Of a DNA stretch of 64,000 bases, positions 7,631 to 16,227 are shown in pieces. The stretch is taken from positions 2,327,001 to 2,391,000 of the forward strand of contig CP054837.1 of assembly GCA_028768525.1 (NCBI GenBank), written 5' to 3'. Each line of letters opens with the position of its first letter. Positions within the stretch are counted from its first letter, which is position 1. The notes under the pieces were generated by a model. It was not told the origin of the DNA. It saw nothing but the letters and a program-made list of their open reading frames with translations, and did not search any database. This DNA comes from Desulfobacter sp. (lineage in GTDB: Bacteria > Desulfobacterota > Desulfobacteria > Desulfobacterales > Desulfobacteraceae). A program made the translations under genes and the position numbers.

Positions 7631-10375
7631 TTAAAACTCCCCGTCCATGGAATCTGCCTTCTGGGGCAAGGCCTCAGTTTTTTTTCCGGGGAGGCGGGCC
7701 TGTCTCTGCCCCCGGGTCAAGGCGGGGATGCCCTGGGCAGCCCCCTTTGCCCCCCTTGTTTTCTGCCCTGAAATCAGCAGTGCAAGGTCTCCGACATAGT
7801 CCCTGAGCTGCTCGGCCTGGGCATTCATCTCCTCGGCTGCAGCGGCGGACTCTTCTGCATTGGCAGCATTTTGCTGAACCACCCGGTCCATTTCAGATAC
7901 CGCATTATTGACATTATCAATGCCCATGGCCTGTTCCTGGGAGGCCACGGCGATTTCAGCCACAAAGGCATTGACCTTTGAGGTGCTGTCGGCCACCCTG
8001 CCGAAGGCATCATTGGTCTCGGCCATGAGGCTGGAACCTTCATCGACTTTTTTTACCGTCCCCTGGATAAGGCCGGCGGTATTCTTTGCCGCATCTGCCG
8101 CCCGCATGGCCAGATTTCTGACCTCGTCGGCCACAACGGCGAACCCTGCACCGGCCTCTCCTGCCCTGGCCGCCTCCACGGCAGCGTTCAGGGCGAGCAG
8201 GTTGGTCTGGAAAGCGATTTCATCAATGGTTTTGATTATCTTTGAGGTTTCCTGGCTGGCCCTGGATATCTCATCCATGGAAAGGGTCAGGGTCGACATG
8301 GACCGGTTGGCGGTTTCCACCATCTGGTTGGCCTCTTTCATGATTCTGTCGGCCTGGTCTGCATTCTGGGCATTCTGACGGGTCATGGAGGCCATCTCTT
8401 CCATGGAGGAAGAGGTTTCTTCAATGGCGGCCGCCTGCTGGGAGGAGCCTTCAGCCATGGACTGGCTGGAATCTGAGACCTGGCCGGCGGCAGCAGCCAC
8501 CTGGTCGGCCCCTTCGGTCATGCCCAGGGTGATCATGTTAATGGGCCGGCTGATGGACCTGGAGATGAGAAAAGCCAAACCGGCAATGGCCGCAAGGCTG
8601 ATGCAGGAAATAATCAGGGTCAGCCGCCTGATGGAATCGGCCGGGGCAAAGGCCTCGGCCTTATCGATCTCTGCGATCAGGGCCCAGGTGGTCCCCCCGA
8701 CCTGAAGGGGGGTAAAGGCGGAGAGCACCGGATTCCCGTTATAATCAAGGAGAATTTTCTCCCCTGTTTTCCCTGACAGGGCCTCCCGGGAGGCCTCGGT
8801 ATCCACCCTGCCCGCAGCCGGATGGGCAAAGGAGGCCATAACCGAATGGCCCTTGGGGTCCAGGAAGCTGTCCGACCGCATGAGCAGGTCGCTGCCCACA
8901 AGATAGGTCTCACCGGTTTCCCCCATTCCCTCCCTCTCCTGCATAATCCGGTTGATGGCCCCAAGGGAGAGCTGGAGCCCCACCACCATCTCAACCTGAT
9001 TATCATGGACCACGGCCTGGGCGATAAAGGCGGCCGGCTGCCCGTTGCTCGGGGCGTAGGGTGCAAAATCCGCCATCCCGAATTCACCGGTTTCCAGCAC
9101 CTTCCGGACCAGTCGGCCGAGGCCGGAATCCGCATATTTGCCCCTGAGGAAATTGGTCCTGTAATCTGCCTCCCGGGCCACGGTATAAAAGGCATACCCG
9201 TCCGGATTGAAAAGGAAGAGATCATAGTAGCCGTACATCCGGGTATATTTTTCAAAAAAATAGGCACCGGATGCATCCTTTGGGCAGAAGGCCTCGGCCA
9301 CATCCACCTCGGCTAAAAGCCCCCAGGTGGTGGTTCCGATGCTCAAAGGGGTATAAGAAGAGAGCACGGGATTGCCGTTGTAGTCAAGGACGACCTTAAA
9401 ACCGGTATCTCCGGCCAGCGCCGCCATTGATGCCTCGGTTTCAACTTTTCCCTTTTCAGGATCGGCAAAGGAGGCCTCAACCGAATGGAATTTTGGGTCA
9501 AGGAAGGAGTCGCTGCGCATGAGCCGGTCCGGGCCGACCAGATAGGTCTCCCCCGTCTCTCCCAGGCCGGCCCTCTCTGCCATGATCCGGTTTATGGCAT
9601 CAATGGAAATCTGGAGCGCCACCACACCGATGATCCTTTCCCCGTCCCGGATGGGCGCCGCCACAAACTGGGCCGGCGCCCCTGCGGAAGGTGCATAGGG
9701 ACGGGTATCGGAAACGGCCACCTCCCCTTTCAGGGCAGCGGACCAGACATCCTTGAGAGAAGAGGCCTGGGCACCGGCATCAATGCCGAAGTCCGCCTCC
9801 TTTGTAACGGTAAAGAGGACGGCCCCATGGTCGGCGTCCAGAAGGAAAAAATCGTAATACCCGTATTGCGACATATAATAGGCCAGATGGGGATAATAAC
9901 GGTCATGGACCGCCTGATAATCCCCGGGCGCATCATATTTTCCATTGGTATGCCCCTTGAACCGCCCGCCCTTGACCCCGCCGAGCCGGTCAAAGGAATC
10001 ATGGAGCGCCTGGTAGGCCTCCAGTATATAAGGGTCCCGGGACAGTACCCGGGCATCCACCATCCGCTCCTTGAAAAAGGACTGAATCTGGGATTTTTTG
10101 ATTTCCCGGACCGCCGCGAGCTTGGCCATGGCCTCCTCCCTCAGGATATCAACCGTCTCAACCAGCACCCCCATATCCCCTTTGCGCTCCTCAAAAAAAC
10201 GGGAAATCTCAGCCTTTTTAACCTCCCTCATTCCCCTGAGCTGGCCGTAGGCCTGTTCGGACAGGGCCCTGGCCGACTTTAAATAGCTTGCGGTTCCGAT
10301 GACCGCAAACGGAATCAGGCCCACCAGTAAAAAGGCTGTCATCAGCTTCGCCCCGAGGCTCATCTTTCTTACCAT
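7631..10375 (-). CDS. Methyl-accepting chemotaxis protein with tandemly duplicated sensor region
   Basis: This 914-residue transducer has an N-terminal membrane segment (about 10-32), a large periplasmic region, a second membrane segment (about 585-605), a short HAMP-like stretch and a signalling domain whose hairpin tip (EIAFQTNLLALNAAVEA) is near 719-735. The periplasmic part contains two roughly 195-residue repeats (about 171-364 and 381-576). Both start YGYYD(F/L)F and contain GETGETYLVG, RSDSFLDPK and LDYNGNPVLS. A shorter heptad-like repeat with RE(V/I)KK occurs twice at 50-110. The C-terminus after residue 870 is unstructured. It would sense an external ligand and signal to CheA. No che genes are nearby, so it acts with a distant array. 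Confidence 0.92.
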   Translation of the reverse strand: MVRKMSLGAKLMTAFLLVGLIPFAVIGTASYLKSARALSEQAYGQLRGMREVKKAEISRFFEERKGDMGVLVETVDILREEAMAKLAAVREIKKSQIQSFFKERMVDARVLSRDPYILEAYQALHDSFDRLGGVKGGRFKGHTNGKYDAPGDYQAVHDRYYPHLAYYMSQYGYYDFFLLDADHGAVLFTVTKEADFGIDAGAQASSLKDVWSAALKGEVAVSDTRPYAPSAGAPAQFVAAPIRDGERIIGVVALQISIDAINRIMAERAGLGETGETYLVGPDRLMRSDSFLDPKFHSVEASFADPEKGKVETEASMAALAGDTGFKVVLDYNGNPVLSSYTPLSIGTTTWGLLAEVDVAEAFCPKDASGAYFFEKYTRMYGYYDLFLFNPDGYAFYTVAREADYRTNFLRGKYADSGLGRLVRKVLETGEFGMADFAPYAPSNGQPAAFIAQAVVHDNQVEMVVGLQLSLGAINRIMQEREGMGETGETYLVGSDLLMRSDSFLDPKGHSVMASFAHPAAGRVDTEASREALSGKTGEKILLDYNGNPVLSAFTPLQVGGTTWALIAEIDKAEAFAPADSIRRLTLIISCISLAAIAGLAFLISRSISRPINMITLGMTEGADQVAAAAGQVSDSSQSMAEGSSQQAAAIEETSSSMEEMASMTRQNAQNADQADRIMKEANQMVETANRSMSTLTLSMDEISRASQETSKIIKTIDEIAFQTNLLALNAAVEAARAGEAGAGFAVVADEVRNLAMRAADAAKNTAGLIQGTVKKVDEGSSLMAETNDAFGRVADSTSKVNAFVAEIAVASQEQAMGIDNVNNAVSEMDRVVQQNAANAEESAAAAEEMNAQAEQLRDYVGDLALLISGQKTRGAKGAAQGIPALTRGQRQARLPGKKTEALPQKADSMDGEF

Positions 10376-10824
10376 GCTAACCTCCCAATAAAAGAATGAT
10401 CGTATTTAGGATTCTTGATACACATTCAATCCATTGCCCGACGAAAAGAGGGCAAAGCCCTTCGGCATGATTAAAACCCTATGAAAAAAAATGCTGCGGT
10501 GGTGGTTCCGCCCAGAAGCCTTAATATGAAAATGAATCTTATGATCGCCGAATTTGGATATCTGGATTACGATATTATATTAAAGCAAAGTCTACATCAA
10601 TTCGCCGATTGAATCAAACCCAAAGTGGCCGGGCCGCTGGGGTGCCCGAGGCTGCGGAAGAGGATCTGTTCCGATATTCCCATTGGACCGGGTGGTGGAA
10701 TTGTGTTACTTTTTATTTATACATTCAGGGCCAGGGTGTAAGCCGGGCTTCATTTTTCTCTTGCCGTTTGCCGCACCGCTCCGGACCCCAGGCAACGAAT
10801 TGATCTTAAAAAGGGAAAAGCGCC
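10376..10824. other. 449-bp intergenic region without a convincing gene
   Basis: It holds the upstream region of the reverse-strand chemoreceptor and the forward gene at 10825. A small hairpin AGGGC-AAA-GCCCT (10449-10461) is followed by AAACCCTATGAA (10474-10485). The same 12-mer and a similar GGGCAA hairpin recur at 30641-30681. A 64-codon frame at 10609-10803 lacks a good start site and is not called. Confidence 0.5.
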
Positions 10825-11214
10825 ATGGATAATACCAGGCAACTGCTGAGTATCAGCAAACCTCTGGAACAGATGATTGACAAAACCGCCAACGAAATAT
10901 TCAAGATTTACAGGGCGAAGCTTCTGTTGGAAGACAATACATATATCATCCCCGGGGTATGGGGGACCGTCAGGGACGGAGACCTGGATGATACCCAGAG
11001 GGAAATCCACATCATGGCATCCCGGCTTGTGGATAAGGCCATATCGGCCTTTGGCTTCAATCACCTTTCCAGTTCCCAGCGCTTTGCCCTGCGGTATCTG
11101 GTCAACCGGACCCTGATATATACCGTTTCCTATATGATCCAGGTCACCAAAAACCAGGTCAGCTTGAAACAGGAGAGTTTACTCATGAATCTGCCTCCCA
11201 TGGGCAGGGCCTGA
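10825..11214 (+). CDS. Hypothetical protein, 129 residues
   Basis: The frame runs from ATG at 10825, preceded by AAAGGGAAAAG, to 11214. The protein is predicted soluble and mostly helical, with no signal peptide, cysteine motif or known catalytic signature. It contains DNTYIIPGVWGTVRDGD in the first half and a segment rich in Leu, Arg and Tyr near 85-105. I do not recognise the family. The G+C and codon pattern match the neighbours, which supports a real gene. Confidence 0.6.
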   Translation: MDNTRQLLSISKPLEQMIDKTANEIFKIYRAKLLLEDNTYIIPGVWGTVRDGDLDDTQREIHIMASRLVDKAISAFGFNHLSSSQRFALRYLVNRTLIYTVSYMIQVTKNQVSLKQESLLMNLPPMGRA

Positions 11215-11317
11215 ACATTACGGATCCCGGGCGGCTCTTTAAGTGCTGGTTAATATACGGCTCTTTTTCGCCGGCCATGTATCTGACCACGGCTAATGAA
11301 AAAAATAGTCTTGCGGC

Positions 11318-11347
11318 CTCTATTTTGCTATTCTCTATTTTGCTATT
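11318..11347. repeat. Two tandem copies of a 15-bp repeat
   Basis: CTCTATTTTGCTATT occurs twice head to tail (11318-11332 and 11333-11347), between two hypothetical genes and 65 bp upstream of the start at 11413. It may be a slippage-prone spacer or a regulator site. Confidence 0.6.
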
Positions 11348-11412
11348 ATAGATAACACAGCGCTTCGCCGGGAAATAATCCTGGGGACCCAATAAAAATA
11401 ACATGGTGGCGT

Positions 11413-11982
11413 ATGGAAAAAGAAATCACCCAGATTCTGAACGCGATGGACGTGAAGCAAAACAGGGAAGACGCCGAATCAAAAGCGATTTCGATATACA
11501 AACTGGGACCGGAAGCCCTCGATACCCTGCTTGAAATCGGCCTGGCGACAGAAAAAAAGCCAATAGACACGCCCACGAAAAGAAAGTGCCTCAGAGCCGT
11601 CATCCTTGCCATCTCTATCTTCTTTACAAAAAACAAATACAGCCCAAAAACAGAATGCCATGCCAGGGTCATGGACTTTTTAATGGATTTATCAATGAAA
11701 AATTTCCAATCGGCCAAAACCCTTCTTGGTACCATGGGATATTCCGAATCTGATGTTATCCAAAAAAAACTATTGTCCCTTCCCGTGGCGGAGAAACATC
11801 TTCATGATAAAATCATTTCAGTGAATGAGGCCCTTGAGGAAATACGACTGGGAAAATTCTTATCCGGCGGAAGAGGGTTTAAACAGGATCACTACGTTCT
11901 GGGAAAGGATAAAAAAAAGGCTTATGCCCTGTATCGGGTCGATAAAAAAAAATTTGCATTAAGGGGGCATACCACCCTGTAA
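11413..11982 (+). CDS. Hypothetical protein, 189 residues
   Basis: The frame runs from ATG at 11413 to 11982. The protein is Lys- and Leu-rich, predicted soluble and helical in its first two thirds, with a basic C-terminal segment (KDKKKAYALYRVDKKKFALRG). No signal peptide or metal-binding motif is visible. The coding DNA is more AT-rich than the neighbours and the ribosome-binding site is poor (GGTGGCGT), which hints at acquisition or weak expression. I do not recognise the family. Confidence 0.55.
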   Translation: MEKEITQILNAMDVKQNREDAESKAISIYKLGPEALDTLLEIGLATEKKPIDTPTKRKCLRAVILAISIFFTKNKYSPKTECHARVMDFLMDLSMKNFQSAKTLLGTMGYSESDVIQKKLLSLPVAEKHLHDKIISVNEALEEIRLGKFLSGGRGFKQDHYVLGKDKKKAYALYRVDKKKFALRGHTTL

Positions 11983-11998
11983 TCCGCGGATGGTGCTG

Positions 11999-12032
11999 AA
12001 AAAAACCATCGGGGGAACAGTTCCCCCGATGG
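11999..12032 (-). terminator. Rho-independent terminator of the TonB-receptor operon
   Basis: A perfect 12-bp stem (12006-12017 with 12021-12032, loop of three bases) is followed on the reverse strand by seven T residues (11999-12005). It lies 30 bp past the receptor stop codon. Confidence 0.85.
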
Positions 12033-12061
12033 ACCGAAGCAGAATTCATCCGCTTTGGGTT

Positions 12062-14155
12062 TTAAAATGAAACCCCCATTGTTATCCCCCAGACATACCT
12101 GGGCATGGGATAGCCGGCAATCTCCTCGTACCGGGTGCCGGTAATATTATCGGCAAAGAGGTTGAGGTCGTAGTCCAGCCCGCCCAGCCTGAATGCTTTC
12201 CTGAATCCCAGGTCACAGACGGCATAATCGTTGAGTTCCGCCCCCTTCTGGGAGCCCCGGGAACCCACGAACCGGGAGCTGAGCTGGATCCATCCCTCAG
12301 GAATGATTTCGTAGGCCGCCAGCACCTTCACCTTGTGTTTGGGCAGGGTGGCCGGCAGGTAATAGGTCCAGTCCTGTTCAAACCCGGTCTGGCTGATATC
12401 ATGCTCCTGGAAGACATAGGAAGCGGTGATGCGGAATTTTTCGCTCACCTGGAGGGAGGCTTCGACTTCCAGGCCGTAGAGTTCCACGGAATCAATATTG
12501 TAGAGGCAGTTGGATCCGGCCCCGGCCATGGGGGCGGTAATGCCGTTGTCGTTGATAAAATCACGGATATCGTAATACCAGGCCGCCGCCCTGAAATGAA
12601 GACGGTCCCAGCTCTGGATCATGCCCACTTCATATTCCACAGCGGTTTCAGGCGAAAGTGAAGCGTTGGTTTCGGAGGCGCACCGCGCCCACCAATAGTA
12701 ATCTCAGGGGCAGGGCAGCCGGTATGAACGCGAGGCTGCCGCATAGAGGGTGGTGTCCTGGGTGAGCCTGTAATCCACCTTGAGGCTGGGGAAAAAATCC
12801 GAATCCGTTTCGGTTTTGCCGCTGTTGTCCACGGAAAAGGGCCAGCCCGGCGGCATGGAGGCATACCCCATTTCCATCCAGGATTTATATGTGACCTTGT
12901 CCACATGGTAGTAGCGCACCCCAGGGGTCAGGGTCCATTTGTCCCCCAGGGAGACCACATCCTGGAGATAGGCGGACTTCACCCGGTAAATGGTCCGGGT
13001 GCCCGAGGGCTGTCCCAGCTCCTGGTATTCAAGGCCCAGGGTGAAGGAATGGTTGTCAAACAGATCCACATCCCGGTATTCGGTGATGATGCCCCGGGTC
13101 CTGTCGTCGGAAAACTGGTCCGCCTGAAAGGCACCGGCCTTGCTGTAAAGGCTGGTCACCCGCCGGCCGTCGGTGATGAACCCGTGGACCTTCAATTCCC
13201 CCGGCCCTGCCGGCAGGGTAAAGATGCCGTCCAGGTAGTTGGTTTCCTTGTCCCATTCCGGGGTCTCTCCGCCGGGAAGCTGGGGCCAATTCAGGTGGCG
13301 CAGCTGGTCCGAGCCCCTGGAAAACACCGGATAATCAGGGTCGTAAAGGGCGGCCACGGCAGGATTCGGATCATTGGGATCATTGACCACGGGCATGCCG
13401 TAATTCACCTGGGAGTGTTTAAGATTCAAAGACAATCCCGCCCCTTCAGGCAGGTGGAAATTTAAATGGCCGTTGAATGATTTGGTTTTCTGAAAATTGT
13501 TTTTCAGGTATCCGTCACTCTCCTGCTGCCCCCCTGAAAAATGGTAATCCACATGGGAACCGGCACTGCCGTTGAGAGAGGCGGATGCATTGCGGGTATT
13601 GTACCGGCCGTATCCCAGATTGACCTGGCCGGCCACTTTTTTATCCCCGGCCCCGCCCTTTTTGGTAATGATATTGATCACCCCGCCGATGGCAAAGGGG
13701 TGGAGCACGGAATGGCCGCCCCGGATGATCTCGATCTTTTCCACATCGTCCAGGGTCAGGGTGGACCAGTCCACGATATACCGGCCCATATGGCCGGTAT
13801 GGTTGATCCGCCGGCCGTCCACCTCAATGACCATCCGGCCCTCGTTAAGCCCCCGGATGGAGACTTCGTCCCCGGGGCTGGCCATGAGGGCGTTGGCGCG
13901 CTGGACATCCACCCCGCCGATTTCGGTGAGCACATCGGTGAGGGTGGTAATGGAACCCGGCTTTTCAAACTGGTCCATGTGGATCACGGTCTTGTCCGCC
14001 GTAATATCCACCCCCGGCTGGGTGCCGATCACCGTCACCTCTCCCAGGTCGACGGCCGGGCTCTCCGGTTCCCCGGCAAAGGCCGGAGGGGCAAGGATGA
14101 GCAATAGAACAATACATAGAATCGGGCGTGACGCCCTGAAAATCGACTTGAACAT
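12062..14155 (-). CDS. TonB-dependent outer-membrane receptor with one in-frame TGA (possible selenocysteine)
   Basis: Read through a single TGA at 12704-12706, this frame gives 697 codons of a complete TonB-dependent receptor: signal peptide (about 1-28, ending AFAG), a plug domain with VDLGEVTVIGTQ and GEVSIRGLNEGRMVIEVDGRR, then a beta-barrel ending in a C-terminal Phe. TGA is codon 484. Before it the protein reads RSYRLPCP, after it DYYWWARC, and the frame stays open to the natural end at 12062. A hairpin resembling a bacterial SECIS element starts ten bases past the TGA. Alternatives are a nonsense mutation or a sequencing error. The start at 14155 has GGAAAGGA upstream. It ends the uptake operon starting at 18923, so it should import that operon's substrate, which is unknown. 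Confidence 0.78.
12674..12706 (-). promoter_or_regulatory. SECIS-like hairpin following the in-frame TGA
   Basis: On the reverse strand the TGA (12706-12704) is followed by 19 bases and then a GGU apical loop (12684-12682). Below the loop are six base pairs (12685-12690 with 12681-12676, one G-U), then one unpaired U (12691) and two further G-C pairs (12692-12693 with 12675-12674). A short stem with a bulged U and a G-G-U-containing loop about 16-37 bases after UGA is what SelB recognises in E. coli fdhF. The fit is visual, not scored. Confidence 0.5.
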
Positions 14156-14274
14156 GAATTTCCTTTCCTTTTTTATAATAGGTTCACTGCAAACCCGCCC
14201 CGGCACTGGCGGCGGGCGGAATTGACAGGAAAGGAAATTAACTGGTATGCTTCAATTTCCTCCCCTGGAGGGCC

Positions 14275-14321
14275 GGGGAAAACAGGCCGCGCATCTGCCA
14301 GGATCCTGGCCTGTTTTCCCC
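14275..14321. terminator. Strong hairpin between the second methyltransferase and TonB-receptor genes
   Basis: Perfect 14-bp arms lie at 14275-14288 and 14308-14321, with a 19-base loop. On the reverse strand the arm is followed by GGCC rather than a U-run, so it may partly terminate or protect the upstream message and lower receptor expression. Confidence 0.55.
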
Positions 14322-14328
14322 CTTGCCA

Positions 14329-15027
14329 CTAGGGGCCGTCCGGCCCCTTCACGGCGGCCAGGCAATAAAAGCCGGGCCTGTCCGTAAAATCACTTATCTT
14401 CAGCCCCTGGTCCGCCAGCCAGCCGGCCAGGCAATGGAGGGGCGGCAACTGGTCCCGGGAAACCGGGGTGTGGCCGCGGTGGTGGCCGGCAATCTCCTGG
14501 GAGGACATGAGGTGGGCGATTACCAGTCGTCCCCCGGGTTTGAGTACCTTTGCAATCCGTTCAACCGCACCGGCCTGGTCCTGGAAATGAGGGAAACAGG
14601 CAAAACAGATCACCCGGTCAAAGGCAGCCGCCCCAAAGGGCATATCCATCACATGGGTGCATTCAAAGGAAATCCGCCCGTCCCGGTGGAGGGCCCGGTT
14701 GGCATCAATCATCTCCCGGGCGTAGTCCATCTCCGCCAGACGGCCCTCCGGCCCCAGCCGTTCCAGAAGATAGGGCACCATCACCCCGCTGCCGCATCCC
14801 AGGTCCAGAATACGGTGACCGGGTTCAGGGGCCAGCCGGCCCACAATTGCCCATATCTTTTCCCGGTGCAGGTCATGGTTCCCTGTTTCCGGATTTTTAT
14901 AGAAGTTGTCCAGCCAGCCCGCGGCCCGCCGGTTGAAAAATTCCTGCCTGGCCCGGTCCTGCTGAGCCGGATCGGTATGGGCCGGGTCCTGGTATTCTTC
15001 TCTTGTTCTTTCTTTTTCCACCTGCAT
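14329..15027 (-). CDS. Class I SAM-dependent methyltransferase (first of two in the uptake operon)
   Basis: This 232-residue cytoplasmic protein has the SAM-binding motif LDLGCGSGVM near residue 75, an acidic loop region (EMDYAREM) and the post-motif LKPGGRLVIAH near 165, all typical of class I methyltransferases. Its acceptor is unknown. It starts directly after the binding-protein stop (TAA-ATG) behind GGGAGGAATAA, so the two are translationally linked. A methyltransferase co-transcribed with an uptake system suggests chemical modification of the imported ligand, but that is inference. Confidence 0.8.
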   Translation of the reverse strand: MQVEKERTREEYQDPAHTDPAQQDRARQEFFNRRAAGWLDNFYKNPETGNHDLHREKIWAIVGRLAPEPGHRILDLGCGSGVMVPYLLERLGPEGRLAEMDYAREMIDANRALHRDGRISFECTHVMDMPFGAAAFDRVICFACFPHFQDQAGAVERIAKVLKPGGRLVIAHLMSSQEIAGHHRGHTPVSRDQLPPLHCLAGWLADQGLKISDFTDRPGFYCLAAVKGPDGP

Positions 15028-16227
15028 TTATTCCTCCCGGGTCCAGTCCATCCACTGCCGTGACAAAAGCTGCCCGGCGGTTTCGGCATCGACCTTGTAT
15101 ACCTTTTGATAAAAATCCAGCAGCCATTGATCCAGGCGGATATCCCGGAACCGTTCCGGGTAGGCCGCCTTGGCCATAACCATGATGTCGATGGGGTATT
15201 CCAGCCGTTTTTCGCAATTGCAGGGGGTCCAGGGCAGCACGGTCACAGCCCTGTTCTTCACCGCCCGCATCTCCTGGAGCCCCTGGTAATAGGGGGCCTG
15301 GTAGAGTTCTTCAGGGGGGTGGTAGCCCCAGGCCGTCACCAGGACGATGAGGTCGGGATCCAGGGTCAGCAGCTGCTCGGTATTCAGGATATTCCAGGCC
15401 CCGGGGCCGGTGTAGGCATTGTCCGCCCGGACCACCTGGCCCAGAAAATAGGACTGAAGGGTATCCTCCCCCTTGACATGCCCTGCCCCGCCCTGGCTCC
15501 TGGCCTTGGGGGAGAGCCCCAGGAGCAGCAGCTTTTTCCGGTCTTCCGGCCGGATCCCCTCGGTCCGCTCCCGGACCAGGGCCACCCAGGATTCCAGATA
15601 AGCAGCCAGCGCCCCGGCCTCATCCTCTTTTTGAAACACCTTCCCCAAAATATTGATTTCCCTTGTAATGGATGCAATGCCGGGATCGGGCATGGTATTG
15701 GGGCCGTGGAGCACCACCAGGGGCACCCCCAGGGCGTCCAGAAGCCCGATGGTCTTGTCGAGGATATCCCTGCTCTGGCAGAGGGAACAGGAACCGGTGC
15801 GCACAATGATGAGATCGGGATCCAGCGCGGCCACGGTTTCAAAATTAATCCCGGTTCCGGACCGGGCCACCAGGGGCAGTTCCTTAAACCGGGGGTTGAG
15901 ATGGGTGACGGTGGTCATGCCCTCCTTATAGACAAAACTGGCCCCGTCCCGGCCGGGTATCTCGTAGGACCAGGTCCGGGGCACACAGGCCGACCCAAGG
16001 CCCACGATCCGGTCGGCCACCCCCAGCCGGGTCATCACCCCTTCCACCATCCCGTCGCTGATGGTCACCACCCGCTGGATGCGTTGGGGCACCATGACAG
16101 TCTTTCCTCTAAAGTCAACCACCGGGATCCGGCTGTCAGCAAAGGCAATTCCTGAAAGACACACCGCCGCCAGGGCCAGTACAGCAAGCGCCCGGCCCAT
16201 CTGCCCCACCATTTTAAACCGCTTCAT
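15028..16227 (-). CDS. Periplasmic metal-chelate/cobalamin-type binding protein, Cys-rich
   Basis: This 399-residue protein has a signal peptide (about 1-30, ending GIAFA) and the class III binding-protein fold used for siderophores, cobalamin and haem: VVDFRGKTVMVP at the start, GINFETVAALDPDLIIV, and LLTLDPDLIVLV in the second lobe. It is unusual in carrying Cys 81, a CSLC pair (147, 150) and PCNC (336, 338), which could bind metal or a thiol-reactive ligand. The start at 16227 has AAGGAGG at ideal spacing and overlaps the previous gene by 14 bp. It should pass its ligand to the permease at 17901-18923. Confidence 0.8.
   Translation of the reverse strand: MKRFKMVGQMGRALAVLALAAVCLSGIAFADSRIPVVDFRGKTVMVPQRIQRVVTISDGMVEGVMTRLGVADRIVGLGSACVPRTWSYEIPGRDGASFVYKEGMTTVTHLNPRFKELPLVARSGTGINFETVAALDPDLIIVRTGSCSLCQSRDILDKTIGLLDALGVPLVVLHGPNTMPDPGIASITREINILGKVFQKEDEAGALAAYLESWVALVRERTEGIRPEDRKKLLLLGLSPKARSQGGAGHVKGEDTLQSYFLGQVVRADNAYTGPGAWNILNTEQLLTLDPDLIVLVTAWGYHPPEELYQAPYYQGLQEMRAVKNRAVTVLPWTPCNCEKRLEYPIDIMVMAKAAYPERFRDIRLDQWLLDFYQKVYKVDAETAGQLLSRQWMDWTREE

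Noticed and set aside
10609..10803. 64-codon forward frame upstream of the unknown gene at 10825
   Set aside because: It lacks a good ribosome-binding site and recognisable composition, and lies in a region of small hairpins.
12619..12906. A frameshift rather than a TGA as cause of the broken TonB receptor
   Set aside because: The coding frames before and after the interruption are the same (distance divisible by three), so the defect is the TGA alone.
14156..14328. Cobalamin riboswitch expected before the TonB receptor
   Set aside because: No B12-box-like sequence was recognised; only a hairpin and a short AAATT inverted repeat were seen.
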